A DNA stretch of 64,000 nucleotides from Clostridia bacterium (GCA_910574255.1 CAJTAK010000006.1:234293-298292), one strand, 5' to 3'. Counted from the stretch's first letter, positions 26,404 through 34,604 are shown. Notes: generated from the letters alone by a model not told the origin. Made by a program: numbers and translations.

Positions 26404-27759
26404 ATGGCAGAGAGTCAGAATATTGAATGGAAAGAATCATGGCGGGATGAATATCTCAAATAGATATGTGGATTTGCCAATGCGCAGGGTGGAAAGATTT
26501 ATGTCGGCACAAATGATGATGGTACTGTCATTGGTATCCAAGACAGTAAGAAGCTTATGGAAGACATTCCCAATAAAGTAAGGGATATTCTGGGAATTAT
26601 CGTAGATGTGAATTTGTTATCTGAAGACGGAAAAGAATACATTGAAATTTGTGTCAGTTCAAATACTTATCCTGTGAATTACAGGGGAGAGTATCATTAT
26701 CGGAGCGGAAGCACAAAACAGTTGCTTAAAGGACAGGCATTGAATCAGTTCCTCTTAAAAAAGACTGGCATTACCTGGGATAGTGTTCCCATACAGGATG
26801 TTGCAGTAAGGGATTTGCGGAATGATAGTTTTGATATTTTTCGTGAACAGGCCGTTCTTAGCAAAAGAATGGACAAAAAAGATGTCGATTCTTCCAATGA
26901 GCAATTGCTGGATAGTTTAAATCTGCTTGACCATGGTATGCTCAAGCGGGCGGCGATTTTACTATTTCATCATAATCCGGAGAAATGGATACCAGGTTCT
27001 TACGTAAAAATTGGCTATTTTGAAACAGATTCAGAATTGCGGTACCAGGATGAAATACATGGGTCACTGATTTCACAGGCTGATAGAGTTGTGGATTTGA
27101 TTTTTACCAAATACTTGAAAGCAGAAATTTCTTATCAGGGAGTTACAAGGGTGGAAACTTATCCATTTCCTAAGGAGGCGATTAGAGAAGCCGTTTTTAA
27201 TGCCATTGCCCACAAATTCTATGGAACATTGATACCGATTCAAATCAGGGTTTATGCGGATAAAATCATGATTGCAAACGATTGCGTGTTTCCTGATGAC
27301 TGGACGGTTGATGATTTGATGGGAAGTCATCGTTCCAGACCATATAATCCGCTCATTGCGAATACTTTCTTTCGTGCAGGCTTTATCGAAGCATGGGGTC
27401 GGGGAATTGAGAAAATTAGGGACAGCTGTGCACAGGCCGGGAATCCCATGCCGGAGTATGCGGTTAAAAAAGAGGACATTATGGTGACGTTTAAAAGTCT
27501 GGTGACTGACACTACCCAAAATACTACCCAAGCTGTTACCCAAGGTACTACCCAAGTTGGTTTTCAGTATATTGAGAATTCGATTCCTATGCGGATTATA
27601 AAAGTCATTAAGGATAATCCGACATTGTCCCAAAGCCAGATTGCAGAAATGCTTGGGGAAAAGCATGATACGATTAAATATCATATGCGGAAAATGCGTT
27701 TGTCTGGGGTGATCGAAAGAGAAGGAAGCAGTCAAAAGGGAAAGTGGATTATAAAATAA
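26404..27759 (+). pseudogene. Schlafen/AlbA-2 domain ATP-binding protein with amber codon
   Basis: ATG 26404, preceded by TGGAGG, opens a frame that reads MAESQNIEWKESWRDEYLK and then TAG at 26461, where family members have Trp (LKWICGFANAQGG). After it the frame runs on without a break to 27759. One base change (TGG to TAG) therefore splits an otherwise intact gene of about 451 codons. The domains are N-terminal AlbA-2 (GFANAQGGKIYVGTNDDG), a central region with the ATPase-like C-terminal half (FPKEAIREAVFNAIAH, WGRGIEKIRD), a Thr/Gln-rich linker (TTQNTTQAVTQGTTQ) and a C-terminal winged helix. A shorter protein from an internal start would lack most of AlbA-2. Such genes are common cargo of mobile elements. 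Confidence 0.8.
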
Positions 27760-27844
27760 AGTGTTGTTACCTTAATCAAGTGCTAATAGAACATTAAAAA
27801 CTATATGAGTGGAATCGTACAAAACCGAAGGAGGAAAGTGAGAT

Positions 27845-28135
27845 CAGTACATCCTTGACGATTTTGGAATGGAAAGGGGTACGGAATACGGTCTTGAGCA
27901 GGTCTATAACGTGATAGACAGCCGATACCGCAGTAATAAGCCACTGATTACGACAACAAACCTCACGCTGGAGCAGATGCAGCACCCGCAGGACACAGCC
28001 CACGCACGCATTTATGACAGGATGCTTGAAATGTGCGTACCTGTCTGCTTTACAGGCGGGAACTTCCGCAGAGTGACCGCACAGCAGAAAATGCATCGGT
28101 TAAAGAAACTCATGGAGAGAGGCGAAAGCCAATGA
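27845..28135 (+). pseudogene. 3' fragment of a dnaC-like ATPase gene
   Basis: The frame opens after a stop at 27839-27841 and reads DQYILDDFGMERGTEYGLEQ, which is the Walker B region of the DnaC/IstB-type loader carried by Tn916-like and related elements. It is followed by VIDSRYRSNKPLITTTNL (sensor I) and a basic C-terminus. The N-terminal half with Walker A is missing, so it cannot work as an ATPase. The cut marks the internal deletion of the element. Its stop overlaps the excisionase start. Confidence 0.75.
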
Positions 28136-28326
28136 AAGAAGTTCCTATTTGGGAAAAGAGTAACCTAAGTCTGGAAGAAGCGGCAGCTTATTCTGGAATT
28201 GGCATTAATAAACTGCGCAAGCTTACAAATGAGAAGAAGTGCCGGTTTGTACTGTGGGTTGGCAATAAGCGGTTAATCAAACGCCGCTTGTTCGATCAGT
28301 ATATCGAGCAGGAATATTCTATCTGA
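28132..28326 (+). CDS. xis: Excisionase, Tn916 Xis family
   Basis: This 64-residue DNA-bending protein helps the integrase cut the element out. The sequence MKEVPIWEKSNLSLEEAAAY, then GIGINKLRKLTNEK and NKRLIKRRLFDQYIEQ, follows the winged-helix pattern of Tn916 Xis along the whole length. ATG 28132 overlaps the stop of the dnaC fragment (ATGA). The integrase gene begins 120 bp further on, the usual xis-int order. Confidence 0.88.
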   Translation: MKEVPIWEKSNLSLEEAAAYSGIGINKLRKLTNEKKCRFVLWVGNKRLIKRRLFDQYIEQEYSI

Positions 28327-28446
28327 CAATAGCAGCTATCTCATCTCTTGCGGTTTTTATGAAACTTGTGGTGTAAAATCAGCTTTGATATGGTACAATG
28401 AATGAGTCATATCAAGGCTCTTTCCATCACGGAAAGGAGTTTGAAA

Positions 28447-29646
28447 ATGTCCGAGAAGAGAAAAGACAATAAAGGGAGAATCCTGCGGACAGGAGGGAGC
28501 CAAAGAAAAGACCTGATTTATCAATATCGTTATACTGATATCCGTGGCAAGCGCCAGACCATTTATTCCTCTGATTTGAAAGAGCTGCGGCAAAAAGAAA
28601 AGACGATTCAAAAGCAGCTTGACGACGGAATTGACTATGCTGCCGGAAAGATTACCGTAATAGACCTTTTAGAGCGATACATCAGTCTGAAACAGGGAGT
28701 TTGCTACAACACGAAAGTCGGTTACAATTTTGTGCTGAATTTAGTCAGGAAAGAAGATTTCGGTTATCGTCAGATAAGGGATATCAAAGTATCAGATGCC
28801 CAAAAGTGGATTATGAAGCTTCACGACGAGGGGAAAGGATACAGCACTATTACAAGCGTCCGGGGCGTTGTCAAGCCAGCCTTTCAAATGGCATACAATG
28901 AGGATATTATCCGCAGAAATCCCTTTGATTTCAAATTGGTTGATGTTGTTCCTAACGATTCACAGAAGCGGATTGCCATGACGGAGGAACAGCAGGAGCT
29001 TTGGATGGGCTTTATCCGGAGGGATAAGACTTATGCGAAGTATTACGATGAATTTGTTGTGTTGCTGGGAACCGGTATGCGTATCAGCGAGTTTTGCGGT
29101 TTAACAAAGAGAGATTTGGATTTTGAAAACCGGAGAATCCGGGTAGATCACCAGCGTGTCCGGGAGAGGGGCGGAAAGTATTATGTCGAGAAAACCAAGA
29201 CAGAATGCGGGTGCCGTTACATTCCCATGACAGAAGAAGTTTATCAAAGTCTGAACAATATCCTTGCCCGCCGCAAAAAAGTGAAAACAGAAATCATTGT
29301 AGACGGGTACAGCAGTTTCCTTTTGCTGGATAAAGCCGATAAGCCTAAAGTGGCGCTGCATATCGAAAATGAAATGCGCTGGGCTATGAAGAAATACAAG
29401 AAGCTGCATTCGGATAAGCCGCTGCCCCATATCACGCCCCATGTGTTCCGTCATACGTTCTGTACAAACATGGAAAATGCTGGTATGGATATCAAAAACC
29501 TGCAATATGTAATGGGGCATTCTGATGTAGGTGTTACATTGAATGTTTACACTCATGCAAGTTTCGACCGGGCGGCAGAGCAAATGGCGAAAATCATTGA
29601 CTTTAAAGAAACCGATATGCAGGGAAAGAAGAGAAAATCAGGTTGA
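28447..29646 (+). CDS. int: Tyrosine integrase, Tn916 Int family
   Basis: This 399-residue site-specific recombinase has all parts of the family. The N-terminal arm-binding domain starts SEKRKDNKGRILRTGGSQRK, as in Tn916. A SAM-like core-binding domain lies near residues 75-165. The catalytic domain has Arg in GTGMRISEF, HxxR in TPHVFRHTFC, GHSDV, and the nucleophile Tyr in NVYTHAS. I start at ATG 28447 after AAAGGAG. The frame is complete, so it may still be active on the flanking sites although the rest of the element is lost. Confidence 0.93.
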   Translation: MSEKRKDNKGRILRTGGSQRKDLIYQYRYTDIRGKRQTIYSSDLKELRQKEKTIQKQLDDGIDYAAGKITVIDLLERYISLKQGVCYNTKVGYNFVLNLVRKEDFGYRQIRDIKVSDAQKWIMKLHDEGKGYSTITSVRGVVKPAFQMAYNEDIIRRNPFDFKLVDVVPNDSQKRIAMTEEQQELWMGFIRRDKTYAKYYDEFVVLLGTGMRISEFCGLTKRDLDFENRRIRVDHQRVRERGGKYYVEKTKTECGCRYIPMTEEVYQSLNNILARRKKVKTEIIVDGYSSFLLLDKADKPKVALHIENEMRWAMKKYKKLHSDKPLPHITPHVFRHTFCTNMENAGMDIKNLQYVMGHSDVGVTLNVYTHASFDRAAEQMAKIIDFKETDMQGKKRKSG

Positions 29647-29658
29647 AAATACACCAAT

Positions 29659-29672
29659 CTACTACACCATTT
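29659..29672 (+). repeat. Candidate attachment site, right copy
   Basis: CTACTACACCATTT begins 13 bp after the integrase stop codon and matches the left copy at 26260-26273 in all 14 positions. Confidence 0.5.
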
Positions 29673-29796
29673 GCCTGTGAATTTGCGTAGAATTATAAAG
29701 AATTGCGTATGTTTCGGGCAAAATGCAAAATTGAAGAAAAGTGCCAAAAAGCCTAAAATATCAAGGTTTGTAGGCTTATGAAAGGATATAATCAAG

Positions 29797-30273
29797 ATGA
29801 TAAAAATACTCTTTATTTGTCATGGCAATATTTGCAGAAGCCCAATGGCTCAATTCGTAATGCAAGATCTTGTAAACAAAAAAGGTCTGTCCGACCACTT
29901 CTACATTGATTCCGCCGCCACCAGCACAGAAGAAATCGGCAGTGGTGTTCATTATGGAACAAGAGGGAAGCTGAGAGAAATGGGTGTCCCATTAGGGAGT
30001 CATCATGCTACACAGATGAAGCATTCAGACTATGATCAGTATGAATATATAATCGGCATGGACCAATGGAATCGAAGAAACATGCTGCGGATTCTTCGAC
30101 AGGATCCAGAGGAAAAAGTATCATTACTTTTGGACTTTACAGATCGCCCTCGTGATATTGCAGATCCCTGGTACACCGGAAACTTCGACATCACCTATGA
30201 TGACATCCTGGAGGGATGTCAGGCTCTTTTGAATCATATTCTTAAAAACGACAGCGACAGACTTTACGGCTAG
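29797..30273 (+). CDS. Low-molecular-weight protein tyrosine phosphatase
   Basis: A 158-residue cytoplasmic phosphatase. The catalytic loop is CHGNICRSP at residues 8-16 (CX5R with the following Ser), and the general acid is the Asp in IADPWYTGNF near residue 126. The length is normal for the family. The start has a weak AAAGGATA site. The upstream region is the landing site of the Tn916-like element, and the first bases of the gene are repeated in broken form at 26157. Its stop codon TAG lies in the first four bases of a MITE-like repeat, so the original C-terminus may have been trimmed or replaced by the insertion. Confidence 0.92.
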   Translation: MIKILFICHGNICRSPMAQFVMQDLVNKKGLSDHFYIDSAATSTEEIGSGVHYGTRGKLREMGVPLGSHHATQMKHSDYDQYEYIIGMDQWNRRNMLRILRQDPEEKVSLLLDFTDRPRDIADPWYTGNFDITYDDILEGCQALLNHILKNDSDRLYG

Positions 30274-30435
30274 TACAACGAAAATTAAGCTATTGGCAGT
30301 TTGACTTGCCTATTTTCCTGATAGCACTACTCCCCAAGCCTCGCCGTAGCCCCGCTACGACTGCGTTTGTGAAGCAGCACTCTCAGAAAAATATTCTGCG
30401 TCAAACTATCCAAAACTTAATTTTCGTTGTACTAG
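30270..30435 (+). mobile_element. MITE-like palindromic repeat, copy 1 (166 bp)
   Basis: The element has 20-bp perfect terminal inverted repeats beginning CTAGTACAACGAAAATTAAG. The inside can also fold back on itself (GTTTGAC with GTCAAAC, TATTTTCCTGA with TCAGAAAAATA, and a GTAGC-CCC-GCTAC tip). It has no coding capacity. A nearly identical copy lies in reverse orientation at 34605-34776. It begins at the stop codon of the phosphatase gene. Confidence 0.8.
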
Positions 30436-30483
30436 TAGTCCGTACCGGAAATCCTTGTGCATATTTCCGATACGGACTACTAG
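30432..30483. repeat. 52-bp palindrome with alternative MITE end
   Basis: CTAGTAGTCCGTACCGGAAAT (arm at 30432-30452) pairs with 30463-30483 at 20 of 21 positions. It shares its first CTAG with the end of MITE copy 1. The same arm forms one end of MITE copy 2 at 34605, so this looks like a member of the same repeat system. Confidence 0.7.
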
Positions 30484-30562
30484 TGCACTGGCACAGAGAG
30501 ATTCCCAAAAAATAAATACTTCCAAAACATTCCCCCCAATTATTAAGATTCCATTAATACTA

Positions 30563-30627
30563 TTGACAGCATCATATTATACGTTGTATAGTATAAGCAT
30601 CTTATAATATTATACAACATATAATAT
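30563..30627 (+). promoter_or_regulatory. Promoter and dyad operator of the padR operon
   Basis: TTGACA (30563-30568) and TATAGT (30587-30592) are 18 bp apart. A long AT-rich dyad covers the -10 box and start point: TATTATACGTTGTATA on the left (from about 30575) and TATACAACATATAATA on the right (to about 30627). Such dyads over the start are typical PadR sites, so the operon is probably repressed by its first product. The repressor assignment is inference. Confidence 0.65.
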
Positions 30628-30655
30628 TATATTTCACAGATACATTAAAAAGTAT

Positions 30656-30840
30656 ATCCCATCGGCAGAACCGATTTTTCCGCCGGGATATACCTTAACA
30701 GCTATCTGTGATACATGTCCCTTTGGAACAGGCGAAGAACAGACGAAGATAGTTCGTCAAAGTATACCCTGTGGATGCACCATAATACATGCCCTTGCAG
30801 GGCAGGCGGACTTCGCCCGTCAGGGAAAAGAAATCAGGAT
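30656..30840 (+). promoter_or_regulatory. Long structured 5' leader of the padR operon
   Basis: Between the promoter and the PadR start lie about 250 untranslated bases with several stems: GTATATCCC/GGGATATAC closing a TCGG-CAGAA-CCGA hairpin at about 30656-30694, and two similar hairpins, each starting ATACATG and ending CAGGCG (30711-30734 and 30785-30808). The second is perfect, TGCCCT-TGC-AGGGCA. I know no riboswitch class with this pattern. Confidence 0.5.
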
Positions 30841-30854
30841 AAGGAGAGGGTTGC

Positions 30855-31175
30855 ATGGTATTTAACACAGGAGCGGCACTCCTGGACGCAATTGTACTGG
30901 CCGTAGTCTCCAACGATGCGGAGGGCACCTACGGCTACAAGATCACCCAGGATGTGCGCCAGGCCATCGAGATATCCGAGTCCACCTTATATCCGGTATT
31001 GCGCAGGCTGCAGAAAGATGGCTGTCTGGAAACCTACGATATGGAGTATGGAGGCAGGAACCGCAGATATTACCGGATTACAGAGGCAGGAACGGCGCAG
31101 CTGAATCTGTACAAGACAGAGTGGAAGCAATATTCCACCAAGATTGCGAAATTATTTGCGGGGAGAGGTGTGTAA
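30855..31175 (+). CDS. PadR-family transcriptional regulator
   Basis: A 106-residue winged-helix repressor. It shows LLDAIVLAVVSNDAEGTYGYKI, then SESTLYPVLRRLQKDGCLE (the recognition helix) and GGRNRRYYRITEAG (the wing), all standard for the short PadR-like group. AAGGAGAGG precedes the ATG. It heads an operon with a DUF1700 and a DUF4097 protein and overlaps the DUF1700 start by one base (TAATG). The paired arrangement PadR - DUF1700 - DUF4097 is common in Firmicutes, where it is thought to respond to the cell envelope. The signal is unknown. Confidence 0.92.
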   Translation: MVFNTGAALLDAIVLAVVSNDAEGTYGYKITQDVRQAIEISESTLYPVLRRLQKDGCLETYDMEYGGRNRRYYRITEAGTAQLNLYKTEWKQYSTKIAKLFAGRGV

Positions 31176-31888
31176 TGGATAGGAAGCAATTTATGGAAAA
31201 ACTTGAGCGTCTGTTATGGAATATCTCAGACAGCGAACGAGAAGAAGCCTTGCAGTATTACAACGACTACTTCGATGATGCCGGAGCAGAAAACGAAGCC
31301 AGGGTTATTGAAGAATTGGGAAGTCCGGAACAGGTGGCACAGAAGATCAAAGTTGGATTCTCCGATTCGGCTTCTGAGTATTCGGAGCAGGGCTATGAGG
31401 ATACCCGCTTCCGGACGGCACAGGAAGTGATATCCAGAGAAGAGGCGCAAAGGGAACAGCAAAGCAGCGAAAACGGCACGGGCAAAAGAGATGCCGGAAG
31501 GGCATCTGAGACAAATACATGGAAGCTTATTGCGATTATACTGATTTGTGTGTTGGCAGCTCCGGTTATTATTCCCGTTGGAGCAGCAATCCTTGCGGCC
31601 GTTGCCGCCGTAGTCTTCGGAATTGGAGGCGCATGCATCGGGGTTGCCGCTGCAGGTTTCTCGGTTTTGATCGTGGGTGTTGTCTTAATTGGAATCGGAA
31701 TAGCCGAAATCTTTGCAATACCCTCCGTGGGGCTTGCAATGACAGGCGTAGGATGCCTTATCTTTGCGTTAGGAATTGTATTGTCTCTCTTAACTATCTG
31801 GTGCTGTGTAAAAATATTACCATGGCTGATTCGGGGAATTGTAGGACTGGTCAGCTATCCCTTTCGAAAGGCAGGTACAAATAAATGA
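31175..31888 (+). CDS. DUF1700 (HAAS) membrane protein
   Basis: The 237 residues start MDRKQFMEKLERLLWNISDS, the HAAS/DUF1700 signature with EREEALQYYNDYFDDAG. A polar linker (residues 70-125) follows, and then four hydrophobic segments rich in Gly, Ala and Val. The ATG at 31175 overlaps the padR stop. Members are nearly always linked to a PadR gene, as here, and the cytoplasmic N-terminal domain may talk to that regulator. The stop overlaps the start of the DUF4097 gene by four bases. Confidence 0.9.
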   Translation: MDRKQFMEKLERLLWNISDSEREEALQYYNDYFDDAGAENEARVIEELGSPEQVAQKIKVGFSDSASEYSEQGYEDTRFRTAQEVISREEAQREQQSSENGTGKRDAGRASETNTWKLIAIILICVLAAPVIIPVGAAILAAVAAVVFGIGGACIGVAAAGFSVLIVGVVLIGIGIAEIFAIPSVGLAMTGVGCLIFALGIVLSLLTIWCCVKILPWLIRGIVGLVSYPFRKAGTNK

Positions 31889-32862
31889 AATCTTTAACTA
31901 AATTTTGCCTCATTGTGGCATCCGTATTTGTAGTTTTAGGAATTGTAGGTGTTGCGGCAGGTGTGAGCCTGGGAGCCAGGCCCAGCCAGTTCCTGAGAAT
32001 GGTCCATTATAATCACCACTGGGACTTCTGGAACGATTGGGATCTGGCAGACGATATAGAAGATCTGCATGATGATTGGTATGATGACTTTGATGACTGG
32101 AAAAATGACATGAACGAATGGGGCGATTTGGAAACCATAGATGATATAGAAATAGCATCAGTTGAAAATGTGGATATACAGGAAGGAAGCTTTGGAGGGG
32201 ATCACATAGAAAAGCTAAAGCTGGATTTGGACAGAAGCTCCGTAAAGATCTACACTCATAATGAGGAAAGCTTCCGCATTACAGCTAAAAATGCGAAGGA
32301 TTATTTTAAAATTAAAGAAGACGGAGATACGCTGCTTTTGGAGGATCACAGAGGAACACGCCGCAAAAATTCACTGATTTTGGAGATTTATGTGCCTGAA
32401 CGTACACTGGAGAAGATAGAGCTTGACCTGGGAGCGACAGAGTTTTATGCGGAATCTCTTCAGGCTGAAAAGCTGGACCTGGATCTGGGAGCAGGGCAAA
32501 GTCAGATAGAAAAGATAGAGGCCCAAAAAGTTGAACTGGAGATAGGAGCCGGTGAGCTGCTGCTTCGGAATCTTAATGCATCCGAAAAAGCATTTTTGGG
32601 AGTGGGAACCGGACTTTTAGAAGTAAACAGCTTTGCAGGCGGAGACCTTGAACTGGATTGCGGAGTAGGAAGCCTGGATATCTGTGTACAGGGGAAAGAG
32701 ACAGATTACAATTATACCTTAAGCTGCGGAATCGGCTCCATAACCTTGAATAATGATGATTACTCCGGGCTGGGCCGTGAAAAGATAATTAACAATGATG
32801 CAAAAAAAGAGATTTCCATGGAATGCGGAATCGGAAATATTACCTTAAAATGTGTAGAATAA
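31885..32862 (+). CDS. DUF4097 surface protein
   Basis: After an N-terminal membrane anchor (residues 5-32) comes a strikingly acidic and Trp/Asp-rich stretch (DFWNDWDLADDIEDLHDDWY near residue 50). From about residue 95 to the end is a DUF4097 beta-helix-like domain with repeated turns (LDLGATEFYAESL, LDLGAGQSQIEKI, LEIGAGELLLRNL, LDCGVGSLDI). The domain should lie outside the membrane. It is co-translated with the DUF1700 protein. Function is not known, though operons of this make-up are usually linked to envelope stress. Confidence 0.88.
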   Translation: MKSLTKFCLIVASVFVVLGIVGVAAGVSLGARPSQFLRMVHYNHHWDFWNDWDLADDIEDLHDDWYDDFDDWKNDMNEWGDLETIDDIEIASVENVDIQEGSFGGDHIEKLKLDLDRSSVKIYTHNEESFRITAKNAKDYFKIKEDGDTLLLEDHRGTRRKNSLILEIYVPERTLEKIELDLGATEFYAESLQAEKLDLDLGAGQSQIEKIEAQKVELEIGAGELLLRNLNASEKAFLGVGTGLLEVNSFAGGDLELDCGVGSLDICVQGKETDYNYTLSCGIGSITLNNDDYSGLGREKIINNDAKKEISMECGIGNITLKCVE

Positions 32863-32941
32863 ACAATCAACAGGTATTACGGAACTTTAATTAGTCCAGC
32901 TAAGAAATGTCAAGTGTTTTAAGAAATATTTTCTGCTGGAC

Positions 32942-33027
32942 GGTAAAGTCGCAAAGGCACACGAGAGGAACTTTCATGAGTGTCCTTTCGAATGAAAGTT
33001 CCTCTCGTGTGCCGAAGTGACTTTACC
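32942..33027. repeat. 86-bp long hairpin between DUF4097 and PspC genes
   Basis: The inner arms 32957-32977 and 32992-33012 (GCACACGAGAGGAACTTTCAT and its complement) match at all 21 positions. The outer arms GGTAAAGTC and GACTTTACC extend the stem. No T tract follows. It may be a terminator-like or MITE-like hairpin. Confidence 0.7.
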
Positions 33028-33030
33028 CTT

Positions 33031-33063
33031 TAGTACCGTTGCGTAGCAATTTGAGATAGGAGG
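33031..33063 (+). repeat. Hairpin leader element, copy 2 (before the PspC gene)
   Basis: Thirty-three bases ending in GGAGG, 28 of 33 identical to 19408-19440, with the same core TTGC-GTA-GCAA. It again ends in the ribosome binding site of the gene that follows. Confidence 0.6.
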
Positions 33064-33071
33064 AAAACAGA

Positions 33072-33263
33072 GTGGACGAAAAAAGATTAACAAAATCCAG
33101 AACAAATAAAATGATTTGCGGAGTATGCGGAGGTGTTGGAGAATACTTTCATATTGACCCTACCATCATCCGTCTTATCTGGGTGATCCTGACCATCGGA
33201 GGCTTTGGAAGCGGTCTTTTGGCCTACATCATCGCGGCAGTTATTATACCCGAGGAGTATTAG
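33072..33263 (+). CDS. PspC-domain small membrane protein
   Basis: A 63-residue protein that starts with GTG at 33072, eight bases after GGAGG. It is almost wholly a PspC domain: RLTKSRTNKMICGVCGGVGEYFHIDPTIIRLIWVILTI and a second hydrophobic stretch ending IIPEEY. PspC proteins sit in the membrane and take part in envelope stress responses. Its place after the PadR/DUF1700/DUF4097 operon fits, although it has its own leader element and may be transcribed separately. Confidence 0.92.
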   Translation: MDEKRLTKSRTNKMICGVCGGVGEYFHIDPTIIRLIWVILTIGGFGSGLLAYIIAAVIIPEEY

Positions 33264-33315
33264 ACCTTATAAAACGGAGATAAGGAGCAGCCGGCAGCTA
33301 TTCTTACGGAAATCC

Positions 33316-33344
33316 TTGCACCCATCATACAAGTTTGCTATACT
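33316..33344 (+). promoter_or_regulatory. Promoter of prfB
   Basis: TTGCAC (33316-33321) and TATACT (33339-33344) are separated by 17 bp and lie about 83 bases before the prfB start. Confidence 0.6.
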
Positions 33345-33426
33345 GAATAATCATGACAGCAGCAGGAGCATAGCGTGCGCAAATCCTTAAGCGCCATGAG
33401 AATCATAAAATGAAAGAGGTGGTAAA

Positions 33427-34546
33427 ATGGTAGAATTAGATCAGTTTAAGTACACCTTAAACAACTATCAGGGACCATTAGTAGAATTGAGGGATTCACT
33501 TTGACCTGGCTGACAAGGCAAAGCGAATCGAAGAATTAGAACGAGAAATGGAAGCTCCCGGCTACTGGGACAACACCGAGAAATCCCAGGAAGGAATGCG
33601 GGAGCTGAAAAATCTAAAAGACGAAGCGGAAGACTATGAAAGTCTTCGGCAGCAATATGAGGACATTGAAACCCTCATTGAGATGGGCTATGAAGAAAAT
33701 GACCCCGCCCTGATTCCGGAGATTCAGGGAGAACTGGATGCCTTCATAAACAAATTGGAATCCATGAAAATAAAAACTCTTCTGTCCGGTGAATACGATG
33801 GAAACAATGCCATCCTGAAGCTAAATGCAGGAGCCGGCGGCACAGAAAGCTGCGACTGGGCAGGAATGCTGTACCGCATGTACACCCGCTGGGCTGAGCG
33901 CAAAGGCTTCGCTGTAGAAGTCCTGGACTATCTGGACGGAGACGAAGCAGGTATCAAATCTGTCACGTTTCAGGTTAACGGAGAAAATGCCTATGGTTAC
34001 CTAAAGTCCGAAAAAGGCGTTCACCGGCTGGTGCGTATCTCCCCCTTTAATGCCCAGGGCAAGCGTCAGACCTCCTTTGTATCTCTGGATGTCATGCCGG
34101 ACATTGAGGATGAGATCGACTTGGACATCAAAGACGAAGACCTGCGGATCGACACCTATCGCTCCAGCGGCGCCGGCGGTCAGCACATTAACAAAACCTC
34201 ATCAGCCATCCGGATCACCCACCTGCCCACCGGCATCGTAGTCCAGTGCCAGAACGAGCGATCCCAATTCCAAAACAAAGACAAAGCCATGCAGATGCTG
34301 AAAGCCAAGCTATACCTGCTGGAACAGCAAAAAAATGCCGAAAAGCTCTCCGGCATCCGGGGCGAAGTCAAAGAAATAGGATGGGGCAACCAGATACGTT
34401 CCTACGTCATGCAGCCCTACACCATGGTCAAGGATCACCGGACAAACGCCGAGATCAGCAATACCAACGCAGTCTTAGACGGCAATCTGGATCCTTTCAT
34501 CAACGCCTATCTAAAGTGGCTCACCATAGGTCCGGAGGAAGAGTAA
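33427..34546 (+). CDS. prfB: Peptide chain release factor 2, with programmed +1 frameshift
   Basis: RF2 ends translation at UGA and UAA. The first 25 codons from ATG 33427 end at CTT TGA (33499-33504). Moving forward one base gives GAC CTG GCT GAC, which joins the remaining ~347 codons (DLADKAKRIEELEREM...). The slip site has the classic form: CTTTGAC with an AGG-type internal Shine-Dalgarno six bases before CTT. This gives self-control by RF2 level. The catalytic GGQ lies in SGAGGQHINKT, and the stop-recognition domain lies before it. Annotation from 33548 only would miss the N-terminus. Confidence 0.95.
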
Positions 34547-34604
34547 AGGGCACGCCAACTGCGGCAAAGCATTTTTCTTGAAAAATTTTATCAACATATC
34601 AATA

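Larger units (their letters stand above)
26260..29672 (+). mobile_element. Decayed Tn916-like integrative element
   Basis: A 14-bp identical direct repeat, CTACTACACCATTT, occurs at 26260-26273 and 29659-29672. It bounds a broken Schlafen-type gene, a 3' fragment of a dnaC-like gene, an excisionase and an integrase of Tn916 type. The integrase ends 13 bp before the right copy, the usual position for an attachment site. The conjugation genes of a full element are missing, so this is the remainder after a large internal deletion. The repeats as attachment sites are inference. Confidence 0.65.
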
